DNA of 64,000 bases from Catonia carolina (lineage: Eukaryota; Arthropoda; Insecta; Hemiptera; Achilidae), in contig JAQMRL010000005.1 of assembly GCA_035578175.1 (NCBI GenBank), forward strand, positions 51,875,722 through 51,939,721, written 5' to 3'. Shown here in pieces: positions 22,106 to 33,625 of the stretch. The position numbers and the translations under genes were made by a program. The stretch's first letter is position 1; each line of letters starts with the position of its first letter. Below the pieces are notes generated by a model. It did not search any database, was not told the origin of the DNA, and was given only the letters and a program-made list of their open reading frames with translations.

Positions 22106-23892
22106 TATTTTACTCCCTTCCATATTCACTGTATATTTACTTATAACAGATGTGAATTTCAAATTAACAGGTTTAAAAAGTTAAAATCACGTAATTCCAT
22201 AAAACTTATGTTATTTAGGAAGCTCTAAGCTTTTTACCAGTGAAATAATTTTTAAATCGGTAGAGTAGTTTCTGAAATTACCTCGTACAAACAAACGCAC
22301 AAACAAACAAACTTTACTTCTTTATAATATTTGTAACTTATAGATTAAAATTCTACCACTGAACAACTTTATTGAATCAGGTACATCGTGGTACGGTCAC
22401 TTTAAGAAGTTAAATTACACCAGTTGGATAAAATATTCATTAAAGTTACCAGCTGAGAATCAACAACAATCACAAGCCTACAAGAAGTTTTAAGCTAAAA
22501 TAAAACATCAAATTAAAAAACAAGTACCAAGCAAGTTATAACTGTTACATATGAGTTAGTGATAATAAACGAATAAAATTTCACAATTAACATTCAAATT
22601 GCCGCAAAGTAGGACAAAAAAGTAGAGTAAAAAGATTTTAGTTGGCCGATCAGAGGGGAAGACTGCGCATTGTTGTTACCCCTACCAGACTTGTTTCTCC
22701 CTTCACACTACTTACGTTTAAAGTTCGACACGTTGTGAAAGAAGATGAGTCAAAAACACTGCGTACAACATTATATAGGCCGAATCCTCTAGTCAAAACT
22801 TCTTCAAAAAACTTTACACAAAGAACAAAAAAAATAATAGGATAATGCGAAAAATCCAGACAGTCTAATTCGGTTAACCATACATCAACCGCCATTTAGA
22901 TTAACAACGACAGTACATCTACATCAATGATCATTTTAGTTTTAACACCCTATACACGAACATATACGCATATAATATCACAAATAAAAATAATAGAAAC
23001 AAACACAGGAACACATCTGAAAAAAGTACATATACACAAACTATATACTACATATATTATAAACTGACTAGAAATTGTTCTAAAAAACTTGTTAGTTAAG
23101 TGCTATAAATCTTTTTATACTAAGAGATAGTTAAAACTTAATAAATTCCACTTTCCACGGTAAAACAATATTATAACAAAACAATCTACTTAATAAATAA
23201 TATAATATATATACATTAATATATGCATGTAAACACATAAAACACAAAATAATTATTGACTAAATGGCTCATAAAAATAACTGTCAATAAAAATTTGCAA
23301 TTTAATTAAAAAACAAATCAATAAATTGTATTCTAAACCATCAAAGTTAAGACCGATGAATAATGTTTAATTATAAAATGAAATCCAATTGGTTTTTATA
23401 CCTGCGTATAAAATTAACTATGATGATTTTATAATAGTTTACATTTAGCGCAGTTCGTACTAACGGATTAAAAATACATAGCACTGGAACGAAACAAAAA
23501 TTAAATTCAGTCCATTACAAACTGAAGATCTTGGAACGAAACACAAATAAAATAAGTTGACACTTGTAAACCTTAGCAATTGGTTTCCAAGTTAATCAAT
23601 CTGTGGTCAATTCTCAACATCTTTGAAATTTATTGAAATATTATAAGAATTTAATTACGCCAGCAAGATAAAACTTCCTGTAGATGAAAAAATTCAAGTA
23701 GATTCTGTTATGATTGTAATTAATTAATATTGATTAAAAAAACTTCAAGTTCATTAAGAAGGCCATGGCTACTAATATAGTACGCCTACTTTTATTTTTT
23801 ACAATAAATAAATTATTTTTAGTGACTTCGTATACAACTAAATTGTCTTTGAAGTGATATAAGTTGAGTAATATAAGTTGCATTTGTAAAAA
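22106..23892. other. AT-rich DNA, no recognised feature
   Basis: Overlapping short frames at 22642-22895 on both strands have no domain signature. The rest is AT-rich. Confidence 0.5.
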
Positions 23893-24028
23893 ACTGGTGT
23901 GAAACACGACTTTCTCTGGCCAATCCAAATAATTAATAGTCTAATATATCCTTACATTAGTAATAAAACATTAAAAATAAACATAAAAACTAATCTCCAT
24001 AAACATAACCTAATTTTAATCATAAGTG

Positions 24029-24391
24029 TTGTTGTTTAGGTCATCAGCCAAAAAGCTGGTTTGAACCTGTAGAGGTTTTACTAAGTAAAACGAGGAGTGA
24101 GGTGGTTTACCATTGCCTTCCTCACTGAGTGGAAAAGTATGCTTATCAGCATGCCGGGCCCTCTGAAAAGCACATATCTTCCACTCTGCAAATAACACCT
24201 TCACTTCATTCACCACAGGGTCTGGCTGTATAATGAAATTCATTACTTTCAGAGGAAATAACTCTGATTAGTGTCTTTTACACCTCTACCTCTTCTGTTC
24301 TTAAATGATTCAGTCATTTAATTGGCTGACCATGTGACAAGAAACAGAACTATTTATTTTAGCCCTGCAACTAAGTGAAAGACTTAAAATT
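24029..24391 (-). mobile_element. F1 retroposon inserted in the Helentron-like copy
   Basis: It starts with its tail (minus-strand CAACAAC) and ends at GCCCTGCAACT, so it is 5'-truncated by about 45 bases. A 10 bp target duplication ATCATAAGTG flanks it (24019-24028 and 24392-24401). The last ~20 bases (AAGTGAAAGACTTAAAATT) resemble the adjacent target and look like filler made while the 5' junction formed. The terminal hairpin is CAGCC-AAAA-AGCTG-like, slightly damaged. Confidence 0.9.
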
Positions 24392-24940
24392 ATCATAAGT
24401 GAAAGACGCAAAATGAAAATCAACTTTAGTTTGGCTTAAAATACGGAAAATCACACTTTCACGCTAAACTAGGCTCTGCAGAGAAAAATGCTTTAAATAA
24501 AAGTTGTAGATCTTTAAATTTCATATAAATTTGATTATATACATTTTTGTCGTAAAATGCATACTAAGGATGAAATCTTAAAAAAATCGATTTTTCACAC
24601 TTTCTCTTGAGAAAAAACCAGAAAATCGCTGGTTACTGCTTAGCTAAGCGTTATACAAAAAAATGTTTGAAATAAAAGTTGTACGATTTTAAATTCTCTA
24701 CATTTTTTTATTATATAAATTTTTGCGCTAAAACTCATATTAAAGCCGGAACCTTAAAAAAACAATCTTTTTACGAGGAAACAGCCTCTTCAAAAATTTC
24801 AGCAGGCATGGCGCCTACCATGCTTGTAGAGCATAAAAAAATTAGTAAATCAGGCGATTTTAAAAAAAATCGTAAGAGCTGTTTTTGAGAAAATCGCAAA
24901 AAGTGAAAAATGACACGAATAAACTTGAAATAATGACTTG

Positions 24941-25009
24941 AACAATGTTATAATACCTACAGTATCATTAATAACGAAGACTTAAATTGATTACTACGAT
25001 ACAAGAACT
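24941..25009 (+). repeat. 69 bp segment identical to 25975-26043
   Basis: It begins AACAATGTTATAATACCTAC and ends CGATACAAGAACT. It is identical over 69 bases by direct comparison. Here it interrupts the Helentron consensus between AATAAAC and TACTACTTCC, so this copy is the inserted one. Confidence 0.9.
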
Positions 25010-25285
25010 ACTACTTCCGGTCGACCGATTTTGATAAAAATGTTCGCGTCGGGCCCGGTAGTCGTATCTAACTTAAGTTTTAAGTTTCAAGTTCGTACGA
25101 TGTTCCGTTCTTGAGATATTCTGTTCACACACATAGGCCTACACACAGACCAATCGCTAAAAACATGTTTTTTTTTTGGGTTCAGGGGGTCTGAAAACGT
25201 GTAGATCGGGTGAAAACTTAATTTCGAAAAATCGAAATGAAAACAATACTTTCCTTCATATATATTCATATAGGCCAGAGAAAGT

Positions 25286-25974
25286 AAAAAAAATCATTAA
25301 GATATCTTGAAAACAACCAAGTTATGGATGCATATATTATAATGCTACAAATCGCACAAAAATAGGCTACCATTTTTAAGCAGTACTTACTACCTACAGT
25401 CCAGCCTCTCTAAGTTTGCTCCTAATGTAAACAAATAATGACGTCACTGAGCATGCGCATTACATAAAAATGTGTACACGCTGATTAAAAAGTAACAACA
25501 AAATACTTTCAAAAGTATTTAAATACAAAATACTTTTAAAAGTATTTTATAAATGAAATTGTTAGGCCTACATCATATCATGACTGATGTTTTATGTACT
25601 TTAAGTACTTATAATTTAAAAAATAGTTTTATTAATAGGAATACAACATCCATAAAGTCACGGACTCTAGCGTGCACCCTGTAGTAGCTGGTTTTGGTTT
25701 GTTGACAGTAGGAGCAAACTTAGAGCGGCTGAACTATAGTAGAAAATATTTGGCCTTTTTTGGTAGGAACTTACAATATTCTCTTAGCACTCTAAGGGTT
25801 AATAACAGTAATGGTCAAATTAACACCTTTGATTAGTACAACCCCCCAAGGACGACCAATAAAGCTTGCGCAAATGCGAACACGATTGCTTATTCAAATT
25901 AAAATAAATATCAACAAAAAAAACATGACCACCTTTTCAACTTAAAAAAAGAAACAAAAATATTATATGCAAAC
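25286..25974. other. AT-rich DNA, no recognised feature
   Basis: It contains a short imperfect repeat of AAATACTTTTAAAAGTATTT around 25500-25555. Nothing else is assignable. Confidence 0.5.
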
Positions 25975-26043
25975 AACAATGTTATAATACCTACAGTATC
26001 ATTAATAACGAAGACTTAAATTGATTACTACGATACAAGAACT
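25975..26043 (+). repeat. 69 bp segment, probable source copy
   Basis: It is identical to 24941-25009 and embedded in otherwise unremarkable AT-rich DNA. Confidence 0.85.
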
Positions 26044-26684
26044 TGTTCTTTCCTACCTAACTGCAGACATAAAAAACAAACAGTATTACAGGTCATTATC
26101 CTATTTGTAATAAATATTCCTTACAGTAAAGAGTAGTATATAAAAAAACTGTGTTACAGTTTATAACAACAAAGACTACAAAACGACTGTGTAACAAATT
26201 AAAAGGATATTAACTCATTAAACTGTTATTCTTATAACAGAGTGTACTTTTATATACCCAGCTTAAGACGACTATATAATGTCATGCATCCCTTACAGTT
26301 GATCTATAATAGTAATTACTATTTCTATAGTTAATAGCTTCAGTAATTACTTGTGCAATGCACTGCAAATACATTAGCAATGTGTACGGACACACACGTA
26401 CGTACCCATATATATGTATATATGTAGATACGTTACTTTAATTTTCAAGCAAGATTAAATATGCACTAAACCATAAAAGGTCTCTTGTTCACCACCATGT
26501 TAACTCACATTACACAGAATTATGGAGGACGTACGCACATGCACAATGATACATTTCAAGAAAGATGCATACACACCGGGTGGCTATAAAACAGATTGGA
26601 CTAAACCATGTAAAAATTTTTACAGCAATACTGACAAGATATTCATTTATCTTTAAACACGCTGATACCTGGAAAGAATTGCTA
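26044..26684. other. AT-rich DNA, no recognised feature
   Basis: It includes a short ACGTACGTAC/TATATATGTATATATG stretch at about 26397-26430. Nothing else was seen. Confidence 0.5.
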
Positions 26685-27235
26685 ACCTTCTTCTTCTTCT
26701 GTCTTTCAACGATTAGGCATCTCTGCCTGTTCCGAACCTCTCAAATCTGCCCATTTCTTTCTCGGGCGTCCTCGTTCTCTCCTGCCCTCCGGCTTATAGC
26801 CCACTGTCTGCTTAGGTATCCTATCCTCCCGCATTCTGTTCTGGGATACCTCGTTGTTTATAGAGAAGATGTTGAGTTCTTCCTTTATCTCGGTATTCCT
26901 GTAACGATCTTCTCTACTACATTCATACGTATGTCGAAGAAATTTCATTTTAGATGCTTGCAATCTACTCTCCTCTCGCTTTGATAGCACCCAAGTTTCA
27001 CTTCCATAAAGTAGGGTCGGCACTGCTAATGTTTTATAAAATCTCACCCTCGTGTTTCTGCTGGTGTAATTTTTTAATGTGCGGTGGATAGTTACCCTTT
27101 TTTCCTGAAATCCGTGCATCTTATTCTAAGCGTCTTTATCCTGTTGGTATGTAATGTTGCAACCTAGATACTGAAAGTGGGAGATCTGTTCCAAAATATT
27201 ATTACCTATAACAATTTTGTGTCCGGCCAATCACC
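26685..27235 (-). pseudogene. RTE-like LINE relic, RT C-terminus
   Basis: A 137-codon open stretch (26706-27119) reads FYKTLAVPTLLYGSETWVLS, then LQASKMKFLRHTYECSREDR, NRMREDRIPKQTVGYKPEGR and GRPRKKWADL, the hallmark C-terminal region of an insect endonuclease-reverse transcriptase. Upstream the same frame continues through GHKIVIGNNILEQISHFQYL to about 27230, interrupted by one stop (TAG) before NKMHGF. The 3' end carries a GAA-repeat tail (minus strand, about 26685-26697). It is 5'-truncated and non-functional. Confidence 0.85.
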
Positions 27236-28002
27236 ATGTTAGTGATGCCATGTGTTGCTTTCACTTTTCATATGAAACAGTTATCGCCACAATAAATGGA
27301 TGGAGCATCTTCAAAAAAAATGAAGCTAGATAGATTTGAAAAAGATACAAGGTTGAAGGAAGAATCTAGGGAAGAACACCACAACGTTGGGAATAGTGAT
27401 TAATTAATGTTGAAATATAATACCCACTTTTTAAATTAACTTATTTAAATTAAATAAATCCACAGATTTAACAAGTAACAAAAACATATTTGCGTCTAGT
27501 TTCATGCGACACCCAGTACTCTGGACTATTTTAACTCATATAATGTTAATACAGTACGTAGAACGAACCATTTGTAACATCTGCATGATTTTATAACCAT
27601 GAATAATTGTTAAAGGTTCCGTAAAGTCACGCCAGTATTTAACACCACTATCTGTAATTACTCATCGCATACCAGTGCAATCTGCATGAGATGCTAATAC
27701 TGTACTTTTAAATGCATTTCATCATTTCATATTAGAATATTAAACGAGAACAATTTGTAAATCCTCTACATGAATTTTAAATGAACAATGATGGCCGTAA
27801 TAAAGTTAAAAAGCACGCAAATAGCTTAGCGCCCACATCTATTCTAACAAAGTGCAATGAAATGAAATTGCATTAGTAATTAACAATGTGATAATTACCC
27901 AAATACATATAATATAGAAAATAAATAGTAATATACTATAGTAACATATAATAGTAATAAATAGTAAATACCTGTACAATAGTAATAATAAATACATTAA
28001 TA
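27236..28002. other. AT-rich DNA, no recognised feature
   Basis: Nothing assignable was seen. Confidence 0.5.
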
Positions 28003-28856
28003 TTCTATTTAGAGAAAGCATTTGACAATCTGGACTGGGGTAAAATGTTTAAAACTTCGAAAAGACTAGGAATTAAATACAAAGAAAGGAAAGTTATCTA
28101 CGGTCTGTATAAGAATCAAACGGCTGTTTTGAGAATTGAGGGGTATGAAAAAGAGGCTGCTGTAAGAAAACGTGTACGACATAGATATTCATTGTCACCA
28201 CTACTTTTTAACTTGTATAGAAGAGGCTATAAATGAAGTGAAGGAAAAATTTGACGCAAGAATACAAATTCAAGGAGAAGCCATACAAATGCTGAGATTC
28301 GCCGATGATATAGTAGTATTAGCCGAGACAAAGAAAGAACTAGAGGATATCTTAAATAGAATGGATGAGATCATGAGAAGGGGTTACTTCATAAAAATTA
28401 ATAAGAACAAAACGAAAGTGTTGTGCAGCAGCAAGAGTGGTTTAGAAGAGATGGGAAATTTAAAAGTAGGCAACGAAAACATACAGGAAGTTAGAAAATT
28501 CTGCTATCTAGGGAGCAAAATAACACAGGATGGTAGAAGCACAAGTGATATCAAAAGTAGAATTGCTCAAGCTAGAAAAGCCTTTGAAATGAAAAACAGC
28601 TTACCGACTACAAACATTCACTACAGATTAGGAAAACATTCTTAAAACACTACGTTTACAGTGTAGTAAAACGTGGGTGATACGGGCTGTAGAAAGGAAG
28701 AGGATAGAAGGTTTTTAAATGTGACGTTATAGAAAAATGTTAAAGATTAGGTGGGTGGACAAGATAAGCAATTTAGAGGATCTTAGGCGAGTGGATGAAA
28801 AAAGAAGTATATGGAAGCATCTTACCAAGAAGAAGGGATAGGCTAGTTGGGCATGT
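28003..28856 (+). pseudogene. RTE/BovB-like LINE relic, RT core
   Basis: This is the best preserved copy of the family also seen at 2636, 4768 and 30805. It starts at RT motif A (LEKAFDNLDWGKM), continues with YGLYKNQTAVLRIEG and RVRHRYSLSPLLFNLY, shifts frame, then gives EEAINEVKEKFDARIQIQGE, LRFADDIVVLAETKKELEDI (FADD intact), KINKNKTKVLCSSKSGLEE, CYLGSKITQDGRSTSDIKSR and ARKAFEMKNSLP to a stop at 28643-28645. The homologous tail goes on, frame-broken, to about 28855 and stops abruptly, so both ends are missing. The LGSKIT-DGR-S-IK-RI signature matches BovB-type RTE proteins. Confidence 0.87.
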
Positions 28857-29089
28857 TGTACTGTTGGAATGCTCAGAGCTTTCTCAGTTAAAAGCTATTT
28901 GGTATTATGTAATTTTTTAATTTATAAAATCAGGTACCTCCCTAAAATATGACATCACTCTTTACTTTAAAAAATGTTTGAAAATTATTTACGGGACAAA
29001 TTTAAATCCAAAAACCCTCATATCCAATTTCTGCAAAGTAAGCGTTCTAAAAATCGAAGAGATCGAACCATTTATTTAAGAAATAGATT

Positions 29090-29362
29090 TTAACAAGAGC
29101 GAAGAATCCAGACGGCAGAGATGAGATTCTGCGAAGAAATAAGGGGTGTGCACGCTTGAAAAGAATAAGGAATAAGGAAATAAGGTCCGAATCGGGTATT
29201 TGCAACTTGATCGACAAACTAAAGGATTATCGCTAAAGTTGGAGGCAGCACATGGCAAGGATATCAGATCACAGGATACCTAAGCAGGCGCACTGGTATG
29301 CTCGAGACGGTAAAAGAGATGGCAGTAGACCTAGGAAAAGATCGAGAAGAGATTTTACCTAA
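29090..29362 (+). pseudogene. RTE-like LINE C-terminal relic
   Basis: Conceptual text DEILRRNKGCARLKRIRNKE, SGICNLIDKLKDYR (stop) SWRQHM, ISDHRIPKQAHWYARDGKRD and GSRPRKRSRRD matches the same protein region as the relic at 26685-27235, on the other strand. It has at least one stop and one frame change. Confidence 0.7.
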
Positions 29363-29539
29363 CTTTTACTTATAATACAAAACTTCTTCAGTTTTCTCTG
29401 GTCGTAATTCTTCCCAATTGCACCAGTAAATCAAACAGAAGCCAACAGAATTCCTGTTTCCAGTACTAATTGGTTTACATGTGGCTTTCAAAGTATAAAA
29501 TTGTATAAGAAGTTAAATGCTTTACGTTTAGTTCATTTG

Positions 29540-29690
29540 ATGGTTGGGGTTCAATTAATCAAACTCTCTTAGTAATGGTCGGCCTGAATCTGTACAAGAC
29601 CTAATTTACTCGTCATACACATCACCCTCATCTTATTGGATCATGGCGATTGCTTATTGTTTTTAAATTGAACAGATTGCAACGTTAGCA
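29540..29690 (+). mobile_element. SINE-B, 5'-truncated
   Basis: It matches the reverse complement of 37822-37980 along its length (AATGGTCGGCCTGA, CTCATCTTATTGGATCATGG, AAATTGAACAGATTGCAA). The tRNA head is missing. Confidence 0.7.
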
Positions 29691-30800
29691 CATTAGGGAT
29701 TTAAAAAAAAAGTTTGGTTTGCCGTGACGCACAGAAATAGGGGGGGGGGTCCTATATTTCAGTATTGGACAAAATAACCCATAAAAATAATTTACGTAAA
29801 GAAATTTTAAAACAGAGAAACATAAACAGTTTGACAATCTTGGAAACAGAAATGATAGATATCGTTCTACACGTAAATACTTCATCCCCATACAAAAAGC
29901 CCAAAAGAATGAAATTTCAAGTAATAATTAAAAAACAAAAAATAATTAAAAATTTTCTAGAGCAAAATATTTGGATACGATATTATCTTTCTTTAATTTG
30001 GAACCTAAGAAAGTCAACTTACAGAAGATAAATCAATACTAGAATTCCTTTTAACATATCCCTAAAGATTTACAGTGACATCGTTTATGTTAATTATATC
30101 CTAGAGTAATATTATAAAACCTTATTAAAAACGTAATTAGAAAGAAAACCCCGTTACCATCTCATTATGTATACATTAAAAAAAAACAAAATTTACAAGA
30201 AAAACAATTAAACAAAACATCATTAATGAATAGTTCGGAAGACACATTGAAAGAAACTTATTTCAGAAGTTAAAACATAATTTAAATCTTTGAACAACAG
30301 TAAAAATACAACTGGTAATAAAAGCAATAATAATAATATCAGGAAGAAAATCGTACGATGAGATAGAAATATTATCTGTCTCACTCATTTTTACATTTTC
30401 ATGGTCGGTTCATTTTCATCAAATGTAATTAGAGAAAAAGAGGGATGCTATGCTTTATAAATGAATTCTTAGCTGTAAGATCCAATTAAAGCAGTATAAT
30501 AAGCTCACTTTTATCCCTCTCGGGTAGTAAAAGAATTGACGAGGGGAAAACTGATTCTGCTGTGTTAGATGGTAGTACGATTAGCATTATTACGATATTT
30601 TTGATTTGCTTTTTTCATTCGGATTGTGAACTTTAGAGTACACTATTCATGTCCAACTGACTCTTTTCATCCAACCGATAAGAAATTACTAATACGGATC
30701 ATCATTGTAATTGATGTTACTTAGTTAATTAATTTTCATAACAGACTAGTCTTTTCACTTCGACATCAATAGAGTAACTACAAAATCATTTAAGTAGCAT
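29691..30800. other. AT-rich DNA, no recognised feature
   Basis: A run of ten G at 29740-29749 stands out in AT-rich DNA. Frames of 68 and 88 codons overlap on opposite strands near 29765 without domain signatures. Confidence 0.5.
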
Positions 30801-30804
30801 AAAA

Positions 30805-31350
30805 TTCAAGGAGAAACAATAAAAATGCTGAGATTCACCGATAATATCGTAGTATTAGCCGAGACAAAGAAAGAACTGGAGGATATCTTAAATGGAATGG
30901 ATGAGGTCATGAGAAAGGATTACTTCATGAAAATTAATACGAACAAAACTAAAATGTTGTCCAGTAAGAGTGGTTTTAAAGATATGGGAAATTTAAAAGA
31001 AGGCAACGAAAACATACAGGAAGTAGGGGAATTCTGCTATCTAGGGAGTAAACTAACAAAAGATGGTAGAAACACAAACGATATGAATAACAACTTACCG
31101 ACTACAAACACAGATTTACAGGTTAGGAAAAATTTCTTAAAACACAGTTTGCTATGTAGCAGTATACGGGAGTGAAACATGTGTGATAAGGGCTGTAGAA
31201 AGGAAGAGGATAGAAGCTTCTGAAATGTAGTGTTACAGGAATATGTTAAAAATTACGTGAGTGGACAAAATAAGTAATTTAGAGGTTCTTAGAAGAGTGA
31301 ATGATAGAAGAAGTACATGGAAACATCTTACCAGAAGAAGGGACAGGGAA
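30805..31350 (+). pseudogene. RTE/BovB-like LINE relic
   Basis: It reads LRFTDNIVVLAETKKELEDI, where FADD has become FTDN so both catalytic positions are hit, then KINTNKTKMLSSKSGFKDMG and FCYLGSKLTKDGRNTNDMN. There is a deletion before NNLPTTNTD, then a frame-broken tail to about 31350. It is truncated at both ends. Confidence 0.85.
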
Positions 31351-31390
31351 AACTGATAATACTCACTCCACTGCATCCGCGTAAATTATA

Positions 31391-31620
31391 ATTGTTGTTT
31401 CGGTCACTAGCTGAAAGGCTGGTTTGAACCTCTAGAGGCTTTAATAAGTAAAACGAGGAGTGAGGTAGTTAATAACTGCGTAGAAAAGTATGCTTATCAG
31501 CATGCAGGCCCTCTGAAAAGTATCTACTTTCCACTCTGCTAATGATACCTACATTTCATTCACCATAGGATCTGGCTGTTTAATCAAATTCATTACTTTC
31601 AGAGGAGATAACTCTGACTA
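31391..31620 (-). mobile_element. F1 retroposon, 3' part of a copy split by a TA-element
   Basis: It starts with a short tail and hairpin (CTAGC-TGAA-AGGCTGG on the plus strand) and runs to AACTCTGACTA. The same copy resumes at 32682. Confidence 0.85.
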
Positions 31621-31909
31621 TACAATTTTCAGAGCTGATGACCTCTGATCGTATGCATTGCCCCCTACCCACATCATAGCTAGCCAATGACTTGCTTGCA
31701 ACGTTGCCAACACTTGCTCTCGTAGCTCTGTTTTAAATTATTTCTTTAACCATTTTGTTTGGTCTTTCAATAACAATTATAACCTATGAACATAAAACCA
31801 GCTGATTATACTATAAAGTATTGCATGTTAACGCGCTCTATAATCGACGTGTTAAGTAATATTTGTCAGGCTGATAACGCTGGGAAACATTCTGATTGGT
31901 CTAAACCGC

Positions 31910-32290
31910 AAAGAGGATATGGGAGTTGACACCAGCCGGTGCAAGGATTTTTTTGTTTTTTTGGTTTAACGTCTGACTGTTATGCAATTACTGTTAATGC
32001 AGACGGTGAAGGATGAAATTATTTTTTGTAACGTATGAAAATATCCCGTGCCTGAATGGGATTCGAACCCAAGACCGCATGATGAGAGGCAAGCACGTTA
32101 CCAACTACGCCAATACGTCCAGCATTGTACAAGAAGGAAGAATAGGCCGGAAGTAACATGGTTGGATGGGGTGCAGGAGGCAATGTCTTTGCGGCAGCTC
32201 TCCGATGGGGACTTGCGAAACAGAGAGAGGTGGTGCTTCGGAAGCGAGATACGGCTGGGGCTGTAAATCCTCGCATGAATTATATATATT
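31910..32290 (+). pseudogene. RTE-like LINE C-terminal fragment with nested SINE
   Basis: After the SINE, one open frame reads RPEVTWLDGVQEAMSLRQLS then DGDLRNRERWCFGSEIRLGL and a stop at 32264-32266. It aligns with the BovB-type C-terminal W-L-D-G block. Before the SINE is GGGAGTTGACACCAGCCGG, matching the sister copy at 21431. Confidence 0.75.
31948..32126 (-). mobile_element. SINE-A, tRNA-headed, same site as at 21461
   Basis: B box GGTTCGAATCCC is present on the minus strand, with the GACGTTAAACC 3' end plus A run. The flanks GTGCAAGGA and GTACAAGAAGGA are the decayed target duplication. It is in the identical LINE position as the 21461 copy. Confidence 0.85.
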
Positions 32291-32302
32291 CTTTCAATAC
32301 TA

Positions 32303-32681
32303 TTTTTCAGCGCTGATGAGTTCTGAACGTACGGATTGCCCCCACCCAGTTCATAGATAGTTAATGACTTGTCAACAACGTTGCCAATACTTGCTCTCAT
32401 AGCTCTGTTTTACATTATTTTGTCAGCCATTTTTTTGGTCTTTCAATAACAATTATAACCTATGAACATTCAATCAGCTGATTATTTTAAAGTACAGCAT
32501 GTTAACGCGTTCTATAATCGATGTGTTCAGTACGAGATGGAAGACATAAGTTAAAAACTGCGGTTCATATACGCAAGCGTGCGTGATGTTAGTCAGGTTG
32601 AAACATTCGTACAATCTGAGAAACGTTCTAATTGGTCTAAACGCGTGAAACAGCAGAGCTCATCAACCGTGAAAAGCATTA
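32303..32681 (+). mobile_element. F4 TA-element, complete copy
   Basis: About 379 bp. The left terminus TTTTTCAGCGCTGATGAG and right terminus CTCATCAACCGTGAAAA form imperfect terminal inverted repeats of about 20 bases. TA flanks both ends. There is no coding potential, so it is a MITE-like non-autonomous element. Confidence 0.75.
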
Positions 32682-32790
32682 TAGTGTATTTTACGTCTCT
32701 ACCTCTTCTGTTCCTGAATGCTTCAGTCATATAATTGGCTGACCATGTGATAAGAATTAGAACTATTTTTTTTTATAGCCCTATTATAAC
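32682..32790 (-). mobile_element. F1 retroposon, 5' part of the split copy
   Basis: It continues from AGTGTATTTTACGTCTCTAC through CTTCAGTCATATAATTGGC and GACCATGTGATAAG to TATAGCCC, where it is truncated. Confidence 0.8.
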
Positions 32791-33625
32791 TACACATTAA
32801 AACTTTCGAAATTAATGTTTATATTGTTAAAATTTTTTTTAAAGCTCTTCAACCCAGATCTTACTTCATCTGAATTATGATAAAAAAAATGGATGACAAT
32901 GAATATTCAATAAGAAATTCATTACTTGATATTGTATAAATTAAAGACACGGCGCACAGGATCTCACCGGAGGCGAAACTGCCTTATTAATGACTACGTA
33001 GAATCATAAAACTGTTTTTATTACGTTTATTAGGAGTTTAAGATTAAATGTTTAAATTCTGTTGACCTTTCAATCCAATAATAAAATGTTAAAACACTTC
33101 ATGTTATTCTTACCTCTAAGTGTTAGTTCTTTTAAGTTTTGGTTTTATTGTTTATCTTGTGGTGTATTACTACAATGTCTACGTTAGAACATTACAACCG
33201 TTATATTACTATAGTACTAAACCTAATTGTCTACACCATAACTCTGTAACGGTTTATTGGGCTAACCATTCCACATTCCATTATCATGTACCTTTCTATC
33301 TCATTACTTTTTTCTTTTTAATACCATCTTCTTAAAACTCATTCTGTTTTGTCTCCAGCTGTTATTTCGTGTCTTAAAAACTGTTCTTCCTGTATCATTA
33401 CAATATACCATTGTTATTTTTATTCTTATTGTTATTACCGTTGTTCAGATGTTGATTTTATTTATATTTTATAAACACTTCACTTATATTACTTAAATTT
33501 TTTTATTTTAAGTTAACACTAACAAATGCTTTTATTAACTGTAAACAGTTGGGGATTTAATTACACTGGTCATTTTTTCCGTGGCACATAATTTATTTTG
33601 TTGATTGCTTATTTATAAAATCAAC
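32791..33625. other. AT-rich DNA, no recognised feature
   Basis: Nothing assignable was seen. Confidence 0.5.

Larger units (their letters stand above)
23893..25285 (-). mobile_element. Helentron-like (HINE) copy with two nested insertions
   Basis: Outer ends are ACTGGTGTGAAACACGAC plus TTTCTCTGGCC on the left and GGCCAGAGAAAGT at 25285. It is interrupted by an F1 copy (24029-24391) and by an ~85 bp insert near 24925-25009 that is shared with 25975-26043. Without these it would be about 0.95 kb. Confidence 0.85.
31621..32681. mobile_element. TA-flanked composite: F4 + LINE/SINE + F4
   Basis: This 1061 bp block interrupts F1 between CTGACTA and (TA)GTG, leaving a TA duplication as Tc1/mariner-type elements do. 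Its outer ends are loosely inverted (TTTTCAGAGCTGATGA at left, reverse complement of TCATCAACCGTGAAAA at right). Inside are an F4 copy lacking its right end (31621-31909), a LINE C-terminal piece with nested SINE (31910-32290) and a second, complete F4 copy (32303-32681). The LINE+SINE+F4 order is repeated at 21390-21900. Confidence 0.75.

Noticed and set aside
26565..26984. 139-codon plus-strand frame
   Set aside because: It is the antisense shadow of the LINE RT relic on the minus strand.
32303..32330. CTGATGAG...GAACG in F4 as a second hammerhead core
   Set aside because: There is no stem II between CTGATGA and GAA, and the G-A-A-A and stem III parts are missing.
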